A stretch of 35,413 nucleotides of DNA from CAZDIO01 sp964505555. Lineage in GTDB: Bacteria; Bdellovibrionota_C; UBA2361; SZUA-149; CAZDIO01. The notes under the pieces are model-generated. The model had not been told where the DNA came from. It worked only from the letters and a program-made list of their open reading frames with translations, and did not search any database. Both the position numbers and the translations under genes were made by a program. Numbering within the stretch: position 1 is the stretch's first letter; every line of letters begins with the position of its first letter. Below, in pieces: positions 7,306 through 16,900 of the stretch. The DNA lies in contig CAZDIO010000152.1 of assembly GCA_964505555.1 (NCBI GenBank), positions 1 to 35,413 on the forward strand, in the 5' to 3' direction.

Positions 7306-7739
7306 CAAATTCGTGATCTTCGCCCTTCTTTCTACCAAAACTCGACGCCACTTCTTATTTCTCCTTGTGCCGCATATTGTGTAGACACCCAGTCTCTGCT
7401 ACACTAAGGAAGTTTCAAATGTTTCTGCTCTCATGGAGCACCACAGTATCTTATTTTTTTCTATCTTATTTTTTTCTATCTTATTTTTCTCTGGTGCTTT
7501 TCTTTTGGTTTTTTAAACTTTTCATTGCTAGGTTTTTTGAGTCATGGCAACTGGTCGCTTTCGATCGTGTGCGCTTTTGACCTTGATAATCACATCAATT
7601 GGCACACCAATTGGTTGGAAAAGAGCTGCAGGAACTGAATGAGTTTTTTTGTCTTCTTTTGAAACAGCGTTAACAAACAACGTTAAACGCAAAATTAAAT
7701 GAAGAGAAGAAGAAGAAAACAAAATGGGGAGATAAAATT
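7306..7739. other. 434-base intergenic region with T-rich tandem repeat
   Basis: No convincing gene. It contains a tandem repeat at 7447-7489, a near-match to a sigma54 site at 7600-7615 whose -12 GC is GG, and an imperfect hairpin GCGTTAAC/GTTAAACGC at 7667-7690. Short open frames in it are dominated by the repeat and are not credible. The last 20 bases hold a good ribosome-binding site for the next gene. Confidence 0.4.
7447..7489. repeat. Three-copy 15-base T-rich tandem repeat
   Basis: TATCTTATTTTTTTC is repeated perfectly at 7447-7461 and 7462-7476, with a third copy two T shorter at 7477-7489. Such repeats slip during replication, so copy number may vary between strains. Confidence 0.7.
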
Positions 7740-8027
7740 ATGACTTCTCAATTTACTGGCATTCGTGGTGTTACAAACATTGATTCTGCCTCCACAAACT
7801 ACCGAAACATCTCTTTGGCAAATAAGCTTCGTATCGAATTTCAAAAACCATTCTACTCAAATATTCGTAGAGAAGCGATCTCTTCAAGAGCAATAAAGCG
7901 CTTACGAAACCCAAGTGAAAAACCTGCGCTCAAGCGTATTTTTTCCCGAACCCTTCAAGAGGATCATCTAGAAAATAGCCGTAATACTGGAAGTGTTCGA
8001 GTCCTCTATCTCAAGCGTCCAGACTAG
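7740..8027 (+). CDS. Small basic protein, unknown function
   Basis: A 95-residue, Arg/Lys-rich protein with no signal peptide, membrane helix or recognised domain. Its reality is supported by a strong ribosome-binding site, GGGGAGA (7726-7732), seven bases before the ATG, and by a gene-like composition that differs from the AT-rich leader. The charge suggests nucleic-acid binding or a partner protein, but that is a guess. It converges with comM, leaving 57 bases between the stops. Confidence 0.55.
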   Translation: MTSQFTGIRGVTNIDSASTNYRNISLANKLRIEFQKPFYSNIRREAISSRAIKRLRNPSEKPALKRIFSRTLQEDHLENSRNTGSVRVLYLKRPD

Positions 8028-8084
8028 CACGCAGAGGAACAAGACTGTTTTAACTTAATACCATTCTTTTCAGAGACTCTAATT

Positions 8085-9686
8085 TTAATTTCCAGGAAGA
8101 AGCCGATACGAAACTGCCTCGGCGATGTGCTCCTTGCTAATTGATTCTTGGCCTTCAAGATCGGCGATGGTTCGTGATACCTTAAGAATTCTCTGATACG
8201 CTCGGGCACTCATTACCAACTTTGAGGCGGCTTTTTCTAGGAAGGAAACGGCCTCAGGGAAGAGGGTACAGTAGGTCTTTATTTCTGCAGAACTCATTTG
8301 TGAATTAAGCTTCTGCTTTTTAAATCTTTGCCGTTGTATGCTTCGGGCTTTATTGACAAGAAATGCCATCTCGGCGGTAGGATCTTTTTGCAAAGGAGCT
8401 TGTAAGGAAGCCACTGGAACCGCTGCAATGGATAGCTGTAAATCGATACGATCAAGAAGTGGTCCAGAGATCTTCATCTGATAGCGTTGAAGAGCAAGAG
8501 GTGAGCACTTACAATCACCATAACCCGTTCCTCGACGCCCGCAGGGACAGGGATTCATTGCGGCTACAAGTAAAAACCGCGAAGGAAACTGCACGTGAAA
8601 TCGGGAACGACTAATAAGCACACGACCACTTTCTAGAGGTTGCCGTAACGCCTCAAGTGCGTCACGCTTAAATTCTGGCAGTTCATCAAGAAAAAGGACC
8701 CCGCGATGCGATAACGAGATCTCACCTGGGAGTGGTTCACTCCCTCCACCAATAAGGCCCGCCGCACTAATCGTATGGTGTGGGGCACGAAATGGCCTCT
8801 GTTGAATAAGAGAGGAGTGTTCCTTTCCGGAATAATCTCTAAAGGCAGCGCGTCCAATGAGTGTCGAATAGATTCTTGTTATCTCTACTGCTTCATCTCT
8901 TGTAAGCGGTGGCATTATAGAAGGAAGGCGCATTGCGAGCATGCTTTTTCCTGCTCCCGGTGGACCGACCATTAATAGGTTATGACCTCCAGCAGCAACG
9001 ATCTGCATCGCACGTTTGGCTGCGTACTGGCCAACAACATCTCCAAATGTTTGCTGAGCGGCAAGCGACTGCTCGCCCTGAGAAGAGACCTCTTCAAGAG
9101 CTCTTGGCACAACTGCTTCAATCGTTTGGTGCCCATTTAAAAATGAAACACATTCTGTCAGATGGCTCACCGGATACACCGCTACCCCTTCTATCAAACT
9201 AGCCTCTCGGGCGTTGAGAGCAGGAATAATGACTCTCGTTATCCGATTTTTTTTTGCCTGCAGGCAAATAGAAAGCACTCCAGGAACTGGCTTGATACTC
9301 CCATCAAGAGAGAGCTCACCAAGGACCAAGACCGACTCCAACACCGCGTGCTTTACTTGACCATCTGCAGCAAGCACACTCAGTGCAACAGCAAGATCAA
9401 AAGAGGCACCAAATTTGGGAAGCGCTGCCGGAGCAAGACTTACGATTACCTCACTATTTGGAAACCCAAACCCACTATTTTCAATCGCACAACGTACCCG
9501 ATCTTTTGATTCTCGAAGAACTCCATCGGGAAGCCCAACAAGAGCAAATCGTCGAAGTGCACTAAAGATCTGTGCCTCCACTTCGACGGGCACAACATCC
9601 AGACCAAAGCAGGTAGCGCTAAGGACTTTTGCGCTGCACCTCTCTTGAGGAAGTTCTTCAGATGAAAAATTCTCTACATAACTCAT
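8085..9686 (-). CDS. comM: ComM/YifB-family AAA+ ATPase (Mg-chelatase-like)
   Basis: A 533-residue match to the whole ComM family. Parts in order: an N-terminal Lon-like ChlI domain (GLDVVPVEVEAQIFSALRRF, VSLAPAALPKFGASFDLAVAL), Walker A GPPGAGKSML at about 240-249, RPFRAPHHTISAAG, Walker B LFLDELPEF (about 325), the zinc-site-like MNPCPCGRRG...CKC, and the C-terminal LLDRIDLQL and SARAYQRILKVSRTIADLE. ComM is a hexameric branch-migration helicase that extends incoming single strands during natural transformation. The neighbouring pilus genes make DNA uptake plausible, although many non-competent bacteria keep comM. It is slightly longer than the usual 500-510 residues because of a short N-terminal extension. 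Confidence 0.96.
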   Translation of the reverse strand: MSYVENFSSEELPQERCSAKVLSATCFGLDVVPVEVEAQIFSALRRFALVGLPDGVLRESKDRVRCAIENSGFGFPNSEVIVSLAPAALPKFGASFDLAVALSVLAADGQVKHAVLESVLVLGELSLDGSIKPVPGVLSICLQAKKNRITRVIIPALNAREASLIEGVAVYPVSHLTECVSFLNGHQTIEAVVPRALEEVSSQGEQSLAAQQTFGDVVGQYAAKRAMQIVAAGGHNLLMVGPPGAGKSMLAMRLPSIMPPLTRDEAVEITRIYSTLIGRAAFRDYSGKEHSSLIQQRPFRAPHHTISAAGLIGGGSEPLPGEISLSHRGVLFLDELPEFKRDALEALRQPLESGRVLISRSRFHVQFPSRFLLVAAMNPCPCGRRGTGYGDCKCSPLALQRYQMKISGPLLDRIDLQLSIAAVPVASLQAPLQKDPTAEMAFLVNKARSIQRQRFKKQKLNSQMSSAEIKTYCTLFPEAVSFLEKAASKLVMSARAYQRILKVSRTIADLEGQESISKEHIAEAVSYRLLPGN

Positions 9687-9813
9687 TGTTGATTAATTTC
9701 CTATCTATATACCAACGACTCTCCTCCTATTATCGTTTCTGTTTTTCTTTAAAGAGCGGAACTTTTTGCCCTCTTCAAAAAATACTGAGCTTGAAATCAT
9801 TCTTTTTTTCCCA

Positions 9814-9829
9814 AGGCCCAAGAATTGCA
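9814..9829 (+). promoter_or_regulatory. Second sigma54-like site, upstream of a two-TM protein gene
   Basis: AGGCCCAAGAATTGCA keeps GG-N10-GC and has the full TTGCA at -12; the -24 part (GGCCC) is weaker. It would start transcription near 9840, 44 bases before the ATG at 9884. The call is weaker than the pilin site because the downstream gene is of unknown function. Confidence 0.42.
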
Positions 9830-9883
9830 AGAAGGAGAGAGAGAAAACAGTTGCATAATAACAGATAGGATCTCTCATTAACT

Positions 9884-10642
9884 ATGGCGGTAGCACTTCG
9901 AGTAGAAGAAGCGTGGAACGGTGTTAGTGTTGAAGAGCGTTTTGAGTTAGTTGCTCGTGCAAAGGCACACGCATTCATCGTAGCACTTGCTGCTTCTTTC
10001 CTCTTTGGCGCAATTGCTTATGGTTTTGATAATATCTGGCTTCTCTGTATTGCGCTGGTTGTTGGCAGTATCTCGATGAGTATCTCTGGTGGAAAGTTCT
10101 GGAGACGACATAAGTCAGAGTTAATTTTAACCTACCTCGCGGTGCGTTCCGTCTCTCGACGTTACGCTTATGCCTACAAAATTCCCGCCATAGATATTAT
10201 CCTCATCTTTCGTGGTCAGATTGAACGTCTCTACTCTTCAGAAGAGGAAAAAGTCCTCGCTCGAGAACGAGAGAACGTAGGATTTGATACAATATCAAAG
10301 CAAACAAATCCGGTCTGGATATGTTTACTTCGAGGCGCCGTGCTCGTCCTTTCAGAACGACCTGGAGGAGCCAAGCTTGAGTATATTGCGCCCATAAACC
10401 CAAACCTCAACATTCGAAGACAGAACGAGAAGGAAGGAACAACAACACCTACTGCGGGAATTATTATTTCAGGTGTCAATAACCAAATCGACATTCTTGT
10501 AACAAGTCCGTACAAAGGAGCTCTCTACGTTTTTGAAAAACGCCTTGCACGACTCATTTACGATGTTGTTTCCCAAAAAGATCTCCAAGAACAAAAAAAG
10601 CTTTTAGAAGAAAAGCTCGCGCAGAAATCACTCCTCTCCTAG
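9884..10642 (+). CDS. Two-TM membrane protein with C-terminal soluble domain, unknown function
   Basis: Not a family I can name. The 252 residues have two membrane helices (about 28-47 and 52-68) and then a basic loop (SGGKFWRRHKSE), followed by a roughly 180-residue cytoplasmic domain of alternating beta-type and charged segments. The order GAVLVLSERP, a variable loop, NQIDILVTSPYKGALYVFEKRLARLIYDVV and a final Lys/Glu helix is reminiscent of PH-like domains in bacterial membrane proteins, which is only a suggestion. The start lacks a well-spaced ribosome-binding site. A sigma54-like site lies upstream, and a double-AMIN protein follows after 114 bases, so a role with the pilus apparatus is possible. 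Confidence 0.72.
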   Translation: MAVALRVEEAWNGVSVEERFELVARAKAHAFIVALAASFLFGAIAYGFDNIWLLCIALVVGSISMSISGGKFWRRHKSELILTYLAVRSVSRRYAYAYKIPAIDIILIFRGQIERLYSSEEEKVLARERENVGFDTISKQTNPVWICLLRGAVLVLSERPGGAKLEYIAPINPNLNIRRQNEKEGTTTPTAGIIISGVNNQIDILVTSPYKGALYVFEKRLARLIYDVVSQKDLQEQKKLLEEKLAQKSLLS

Positions 10643-10756
10643 CAAAGATCCTCAATAAATAACATGCATTATGAATTTAAAATGAGGACTTGCGTCAAAT
10701 CCGCTCAAGAAATATATATCTTTTAAATACGATAAATCACTTCTCAATATCAAACT

Positions 10757-11758
10757 GTGATCACCATCAGAAACATATTACTATTGTTCATTGGAAGCCT
10801 TATTCTGAACCTCCCCTGTACCATGGCGGAGGTTCTTACCAGAATCAAAAACACAGGCAATCTTTCCCTAGTCCTGAGTGAAACCACAAAGGGAAATTTT
10901 CTCTTAGAGACAAAATCATTAAAACAATCAAAAGAGGAGTTACTCTTAGATGTTTTTTATATCACGAACCCCGCTCGGCTTGTTATTGATGTTTTGGATC
11001 ATCCCACAAAATCTGCTGTCACAAAGCCAATAAAAAACCAATATCTATCACAATTGCGAATTGGTGTTCATCCAGGAAAAACTCGTATTGTAATCGATCT
11101 CACGAAAGAGAAAGAACCAAAATATTCAGTGATTCAAAAAACGACAAAAAGTGTTCACGTTGAGTTTTCTCTACAAGATGAAAAAACAAACGGTGAAAAA
11201 ACAAACACTAAAACAGACGCAGAAACTGCTCCCACCACCTCAATACTTCCAGTTTCAAAATCCACTCAGCAACCCACAACAGAAAAGCCAAAATCAACCA
11301 CAAGCACTCTCTCCACATCCATCTCCACCACCACCACAACAATCAAACCTATAGCAACAAAAGAGGCTCCAGTACCTCAGTCCTCACAGAGCACCGTCAC
11401 AAGCATCGCATTTAAGCGTCTTGAGGGAGATAAGCTTCCTGCCGTGCTCATAACGGTTGAAAACCTTGGGAATTATTCTCTGAGCAAAAAAGCTAAAAAC
11501 CTCTATGAGTTAGTTCTTGAAAACACACATTTTGCAGGATCGCATCTTGTTCTTCCCTATTTTCCTCCAGATACCTTTGATGGCGTTGAGGCCGTAATTG
11601 CAAGCCAAGCTGGAGAGAAAGCGATCCTGAAGATTTATGTAAATGAATCATACCTACTCAATCCATTTCGCACCAAAGGAGAACTGTGGTTAAAAGTCTC
11701 CCCGCATGAACAAAAACGAAAAGTTCCAGAAAAACCTGCCGCCGAACAGCCGAGCTGA
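10757..11758 (+). CDS. Secreted protein with two AMIN-type domains
   Basis: A 333-residue periplasmic protein. It has a signal peptide (about 1-24, cleavage near CTMA), a first AMIN domain (about 28-135; LVIDVLDHPTK, YLSQLRIGVHPGKTRIVIDL), a Thr/Ser/Pro-rich linker (about 138-212) and a second AMIN-like domain (about 215-318; AVLITVENLGNYSLSKK, LPYFPPDTFDGVEAV). AMIN domains bind peptidoglycan and occur in the N-terminal part of PilQ secretins and in AmiC. No secretin or amidase domain follows, so this looks like a stand-alone wall-binding adaptor. The start is GTG, the only start that gives the signal peptide; no ribosome-binding site is evident. The nearby pilin and PilP-like genes make a pilus role likely. 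Confidence 0.82.
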   Translation: MITIRNILLLFIGSLILNLPCTMAEVLTRIKNTGNLSLVLSETTKGNFLLETKSLKQSKEELLLDVFYITNPARLVIDVLDHPTKSAVTKPIKNQYLSQLRIGVHPGKTRIVIDLTKEKEPKYSVIQKTTKSVHVEFSLQDEKTNGEKTNTKTDAETAPTTSILPVSKSTQQPTTEKPKSTTSTLSTSISTTTTTIKPIATKEAPVPQSSQSTVTSIAFKRLEGDKLPAVLITVENLGNYSLSKKAKNLYELVLENTHFAGSHLVLPYFPPDTFDGVEAVIASQAGEKAILKIYVNESYLLNPFRTKGELWLKVSPHEQKRKVPEKPAAEQPS

Positions 11759-11802
11759 TTTGGGCTGGCAGTTTCGCTGTTTCTTTTTACGTATAACTCC
11801 CC

Positions 11803-11867
11803 CTCTGCGTTACATAAAAAAAATCGCACCTTAAATTACGAATGCTATTTTTATATAACGCAGAGGG
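11803..11867. terminator. Long hairpin between convergent genes
   Basis: Two 20-base arms (11803-11822 and 11848-11867) pair at 19 of 20 positions; the outer 12 (CCCTCTGCGTTA/TAACGCAGAGGG) are perfect, and A and T runs lie at the inner ends. The loop is 25 bases. It lies between the AMIN gene and the convergent TerB gene, so a bidirectional terminator is the simplest reading. The arm length also fits a small non-autonomous repeat element. Confidence 0.6.
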
Positions 11868-11913
11868 TACTCAGAGGGGAAAGTGATTAAATGTATTTTT
11901 GTAAGATTCAATA

Positions 11914-12378
11914 CTACTCAAAACTCTCCTCTTCTGCCGTAAGCCGGGCTCTATTTATTTGTTCGGCAGTTAAATCTAATTTTGCACCAAGACGCGCACA
12001 GAAATCACTCTCGAAAGCGTGAATAGCGCTGTCAGCCATTGCTATTTTCCAAGAAAGGGAGAGCACCCGCTCCCGCTGTCCTTCATCGAAATGTTCACAG
12101 AGGAGCTCAATGAATCCTTTTATCTTCTTGCGGTCTTTTCGCAAGATGTTTGCCACTTCAAGAAATTCATAACTATCGCTTGCTTCTAAAGCAAATTCGG
12201 TTACCAGGAGATCAAATACCATTTTTGTTTCATGGGGATCGTAATTATTATCTGCTCCAGCGACCTCAAGGAGCAACGCGGCAGTGGCGATTTTCAGATC
12301 ATCTCCCGTAATATGCCCACTTTCTTGAAAACGAAGAGTTGTTTTTCCCTCAAAAAAATCTTTTAATTTAGAGATCAT
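11914..12378 (-). CDS. TerB-like protein
   Basis: The 154-residue all-helical product fits the TerB family (tellurite-resistance TerB / DjlA N-terminal fold): ATAALLLEVAGADNNYDPHETKMVF and LSWKIAMADSAIHAFESDFCARLGAKL are the two acidic metal-binding repeats of the fold. The role in bacteria is uncertain; it is often linked to envelope stress and metal sensing. The ATG at 12378 is preferred over a GTG two codons upstream because GAAAGG then has correct spacing. It is last in a four-gene minus-strand series, 56 bases after hpt. Confidence 0.85.
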   Translation of the reverse strand: MISKLKDFFEGKTTLRFQESGHITGDDLKIATAALLLEVAGADNNYDPHETKMVFDLLVTEFALEASDSYEFLEVANILRKDRKKIKGFIELLCEHFDEGQRERVLSLSWKIAMADSAIHAFESDFCARLGAKLDLTAEQINRARLTAEEESFE

Positions 12379-12434
12379 TTTCACCTTTCTACTGTCCTTT
12401 CTAAGAATCTAAATTGATAAATTGTCAGCTCCGA

Positions 12435-12983
12435 TCACTGACCGCTCGGAAGCACATAAATATCCGGGAGATTTGCATGATGGTTCTTATCTTCCATTCC
12501 ATATCCATAAAACCACTCTGCTCCCTGATACGAAAAAGCGCTCCATTGCGGTGAGCAGTGAGGATTCTCGATGAGCCTCTTAATGAGCACAGCAGTTTTT
12601 ACCTCTTTCGCGCCAAGCTCAAAAAGAACACTTTCAAGTTTTTTTAACGTTGCACCCGTATCGCAAATATCATCAACGAGGAGAATCGATCTCCCCGCTG
12701 CTGCAACCTGATCAATAGAAACATGAACCCCTGAAGCAGTGTTCTGATTTGTCTCTGAAGAATAGCTCCAAGCCCTACAAAAAGTTGGCTCAATGGATTC
12801 TGAAATCGCTCTTACTAAGTCCGAAAAAAAGAAAATACCTCCCCGTAAAATACATACCGCAAGCACCTGCTGTCCAGACTCCCTCCTTGCTTGAATCACC
12901 CAAGGGGTTATCTCTTTAGCGAGCCTCTCGATCTGCTGTTGAATTTCAGCACGAGAGTAGAGACATTTTGCGCTTTGGCTCAC
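12435..12983 (-). CDS. hpt: Hypoxanthine phosphoribosyltransferase
   Basis: A 182-residue type I phosphoribosyltransferase that joins hypoxanthine or guanine to PRPP in purine salvage. The PRPP-binding motif ILLVDDICDTGATL lies at about 97-110. CILRGGIFFFSDLVRAI is the N-terminal PPi loop (usually LKGG/LRGG), and AEWFYGYGMED matches the C-terminal base-recognition segment (V/I-GYGLD-like). Length is typical. The start is GTG, with a weak ribosome-binding site; the only nearby ATG is out of frame. It follows the HD-domain gene by 49 bases on the same strand, and purF lies 13 kb away. Confidence 0.93.
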   Translation of the reverse strand: MSQSAKCLYSRAEIQQQIERLAKEITPWVIQARRESGQQVLAVCILRGGIFFFSDLVRAISESIEPTFCRAWSYSSETNQNTASGVHVSIDQVAAAGRSILLVDDICDTGATLKKLESVLFELGAKEVKTAVLIKRLIENPHCSPQWSAFSYQGAEWFYGYGMEDKNHHANLPDIYVLPSGQ

Positions 12984-13032
12984 TTAAAACACCCACGTAA
13001 AAACGTTGAAAGAAACTAGAAAATTCCTACCT

Positions 13033-13599
13033 TTAAGAAAGTAATCGCTCATAGTTGATCTGCCGCATGCTCTGGATAACATTTTCAATATGCTCATCAA
13101 GTGCGATCCCCAGCTCCTCTGCTCCAAGTTGAATATCATCGCGATTAATACTGCGCGCAAACGCTTTATCCTTCATTTTCTTCTTTACCGATGAGACTTG
13201 AAGCTCCTGAAGTGAGCGATCAGGTCGAACAAGCGCACTGGCTGTAATCAACCCCGTAAGCTCATCACATGCAAATAAACACTTTGCGAGCAAACTCTCC
13301 CGCTTCACCCCGGTGTAGTGAGCATGTCCTAAAATTGCCTCAATCAGCTCCGGAGGATAGCCGAGGTCTTTTAGAATCTTACTGCCGATAAAAGGATGCC
13401 CCTCCTCATTGGGGTCGGGAAAGCGTTCATAATCAAAATCATGAAGGAGTCCTGTCAGCCCCCAAAGATGTTCGTCTTGTTCAAACTTTTTTCCATAAAA
13501 CAACATCGCTCCCTCAACAGAAAGTGCGTGACGAAGTAAGCTCTCAGACGTTGTATATTGCTGGAGGAGTAGAAACGCCTCCTCACGCGTTTTGGTCAT
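13033..13599 (-). CDS. HD-domain (HDIG-type) phosphohydrolase
   Basis: A 188-residue HD-superfamily protein. Metal ligands visible are H in LLRHALSVE, the HD pair in LLHDFDYERF (about 53-54), H in EEGHPFIG, H in LGHAHYTG (about 91-93) and D in CDELTGLI. This arrangement is common in small bacterial predicted hydrolases acting on nucleotides or phosphorylated intermediates; the substrate is unknown. It overlaps the upstream membrane-protein gene by four bases (ATGA), so the two are cotranslated. Confidence 0.88.
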   Translation of the reverse strand: MTKTREEAFLLLQQYTTSESLLRHALSVEGAMLFYGKKFEQDEHLWGLTGLLHDFDYERFPDPNEEGHPFIGSKILKDLGYPPELIEAILGHAHYTGVKRESLLAKCLFACDELTGLITASALVRPDRSLQELQVSSVKKKMKDKAFARSINRDDIQLGAEELGIALDEHIENVIQSMRQINYERLLS

Positions 13600-13862
13600 T
13601 TTCTGCTATTGCGTTGAAGGTTCTCGACTGCATTTGCATAACTAGAAAGTTGTCGGGGATCTATCCTCTCACTAGAAAGAGTGGTCCCTGCAAGTCGATT
13701 CTCATGAAACTTTCCTTCATCGAGAATTTTAATCTCCCCATCATAGAATGCGCGATCGATCGCTGAGAACTTCATCGTAAGAAAGATCCCCACAATGAGC
13801 GCTCCAAAAAACCAGATAAATGCAAAACGATTATCTGCGGTTAATTCTTCGGTGTTGGCCAT
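13596..13862 (-). CDS. Small single-TM protein, unknown function
   Basis: An 88-residue protein with one membrane helix (about 12-30, FAFIWFFGALIVGIFLTMKF) and a hydrophilic C-terminal tail. An AAGGAG ribosome-binding site lies 10 bases before the ATG. It heads the minus-strand operon (this gene, HD hydrolase, hpt, TerB). No domain is recognised. Confidence 0.68.
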   Translation of the reverse strand: MANTEELTADNRFAFIWFFGALIVGIFLTMKFSAIDRAFYDGEIKILDEGKFHENRLAGTTLSSERIDPRQLSSYANAVENLQRNSRK

Positions 13863-13938
13863 ACCCTATCTTTCTCCTTGCACTCTTAAGTAATGCGTTA
13901 AAACTCTAGCAGGTATATTCAATTAGAAAAAGAGCTGT

Positions 13939-16900
13939 TTAAAATATCCGAAATAAGCTTGCCCCACCTGGGAAATCTCCTGGTCGTCCAAAACGAGTAG
14001 GAATTATCGCTTTTTGCATCTCGTTAAAAGGAAGAGCGAACCATGTTGCTGTTTCTGGTCTAAAAACGACAAAATCTCGCCGCTTATCTCCATTTATATC
14101 AGCAGCAATAGGGATATCACTGGGCAATCCCCACTGGGTAAGAAGGAGTTTGTTCTCTCCTGTTTTTACTGCCCAGACACCACTTCCATACCGCCAGACG
14201 GCAAAATCGGTAACTCCATCTCCGTTGTAATCACCCGGCATCGGAAGGTCGTTAGTCCCTCCAAGAGCAGCTGTGCGCACCGATCCATCAACAAAGCGCA
14301 CCGACCAGACTCCCGTCACCGGACTCCAAACAGCAATATCTACAGAGCTATCTCCATCGTAATCTCCCGGCACGGGAATGCTTCCACTTGCTCCCCACTG
14401 AATGCGGCGAAAATCACTCACCGCACCGTTTCGAAAGAGGATCCACCAACTTCCATCTTTGGGACGAAACACCCCAAAGTCAGTCAATCCATCTCCATTG
14501 TAGTCTGCTGCAACAGGGACATCTCCAGTCTGACCCCAATACGTATCTCGCAGCTCTCCATCTCCTACCGAAGATATCCAGTGACCATCAGCAAAAAGCC
14601 CCTGTTCACTCCGTTTTCCTTGATAGAAACTTCCTGAAACCGGAAACCCAAATGATTTCTTTATTGTTATAACCTCTCGTTGATGATGACTAAAGCCAAG
14701 AGCTTCTCCCTGAGCAAAGCGCCAAACAGAGTAGTTTGTTTTCCCATCGTTATCCGTATCCCCAACAGTAGGAGCTTGCAATTGGAAGCCTCTTCTCAAC
14801 TGAATCGTACTGGGTGTGTCGCCCACTCTTTCTACTTCCGTACTCTCCTTATGAAACCCTGTTTCTTCGTTAAGAGTTAGAAGGGAAAGTGTTTTTAATC
14901 GTGGATCATACAATGCAATTGATGCACGATCGTTTCCTCCACAATAAAGCTGTTCTACTTGGCTTCCATGTGCGTTGATTGTGCTTAGGGAACTCTTATG
15001 TGAAGTTAATACCATGACCTCTTTGGTGTTTTTCACAATACCAAAATCCCCGCGACGATCTCCATCAACATCAATGACAAAAGGAATCACCGTAGAAGAG
15101 AGTGAAACCTTGGAAACAATAAAGTCGTATCGATTCTGATTATCAAACCAGACATGAAATACTGCCTCCCCATTTTTTGTTCTCTCAAAAATTATTCGCT
15201 CGTCTTTTCCATCGCCATCAATATCTGAAGCAAAGGGGAAGAGAATGCCAAAAAAATCCTGTTGTCGAAAATCCTCCCACTCCTTCGTTTGGCCATTGCT
15301 GAATAATGCATGCCAGGAGTGTGTTGAGGGACGATAGATAACAAATTCAGAATTTCCATCACCATCAAAATCAGCAGATACCGGCAGATCCCCAGAACTG
15401 CCCCACTTCGTAACTCGAATGGCGTTGTTCTCTCGATAATAAAAATGCCCGATTCCGTTTAGCACACGATAGATCGTTTTACGTGGCATTCCTCCTCGAA
15501 ACAGGATGAGAGAAAGTGCATCATGACCTTCTCCAAATGTAGTTGTTTGCCGCAACGTGCCGGAACAATCATAACTTCGCCACCGGGCCTGTTCATTTTC
15601 AAAGAACCCCATCTGGGTTGACTGACTTTTCGTTACTGCCTGTATGGAGTTGCGTTTTGGCCAGACGCTTTTTCCCATTTCTAACGATTCTTTAGCTCCA
15701 ATAACAAACACTGGTTGAGATGTTTTTTGAACTTCTATGCGAATCGTTTTATAAACAGTCTTTCCGTCTTTATCGGTTGCAGAAAGTTGAAACTCATACA
15801 TCCCTTTTGCCGTAGGTGGAATCCTCCATCGCAGAGTTCCACCATGTGCTTCTTTCTGAAACGTAATTTCTCCTCCAAAACTACGAATCGTTTTAAGTTT
15901 ACGAAGACGAACAATTGCTCGATCACCCACATCATCATCATGCACATGAACTGGAAGAGTAAAAAGTTCTCCTGCTTTGGCATACACCTGTTCAGTGATT
16001 GGGAGAAAACGGGGGGCACGATTTTTTTGATAAACATCGATGAGAACTACTTTTGATGCCTCTGCAAACGGCCCCCACGCCGAAGCGTTAATCTCAAAAC
16101 GCCGCTTCCTGTTGTTGCGATCAACAAGGGTAAAATCAGGGAGAAAAAGCAGTTCTCCCTTTAATGCATCAAATTTTGCGCCTGGAGGTAATCCCTGAAC
16201 CCGATACTGAACTCCTGGAAGATGATGGAGCACTCGAAGGGGAATGACAACTCGTTGACCCTCAGCAAGCTTGAACCGTTCTGTTTTTCCTCCAAGAAAT
16301 TTAAAATCAGCTCCTTGATTAGCATTCGGTGAAAGCTGCGGAGGTGGAAGAGTTAGTGAAAAACAGGAAGAACCCTCTTCTTTTCCTTCCACATGAGCAC
16401 GATACTGCGAGATTGAAATACTTGATAATCCCCGATCACCAAGACCGTAGGAGGAGTGCATTAATGAGGGCCGGTCCTGATATAGCCGATCGTCATGATC
16501 CATGCCAAGAAAATGTCCTAGTTCATGCGCCAGGGTGATCGTAAGGTTTCGTTCAGAAAAATCATTCTTCCCCCCTTTTGAAGCAAAGAGAAAACTTTCG
16601 GTAGGAACGGTGCAAGAACTTCCCGTATAGGAGAGACCAAAAATTTCTCGATATTTACCCCCTCCCAAAACAACAACAGCATCATGGTCGGGAAGAAGAC
16701 GATGACTCCACTGCGTTTGTGCTGTGTAGAGAACTGAAAAAGCATCTTGACTACTGGTTGCTTGAAAATAAGGATCATTGCCAGGCTCTGAAAAAAGCTC
16801 AATACCACTTACTTTCAAGCGAAGTTTTAGTGGAATAAAAAAAAGCTCTGCTGCAGAGACTGTGGAAAGAATTTCGGAGACAACTTCCCGATCCGCACGG

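Noticed and set aside
7365..7580. Short hydrophobic open frame over the T-rich repeat
   Set aside because: Its hydrophobic part is produced by the tandem repeat (YFFLS units), and it has no ribosome-binding site.
7600..7615. Possible sigma54 site TGGCACACCAATTGGT
   Set aside because: The -24 half is perfect, but the invariant GC at -12 is GG, which usually abolishes activity.
14014..14637. Plus-strand open frame of 207 codons
   Set aside because: It lies opposite the repetitive coding region of the metzincin gene and its protein is Cys/His/Ser-rich with no domain; a shadow of repeats.
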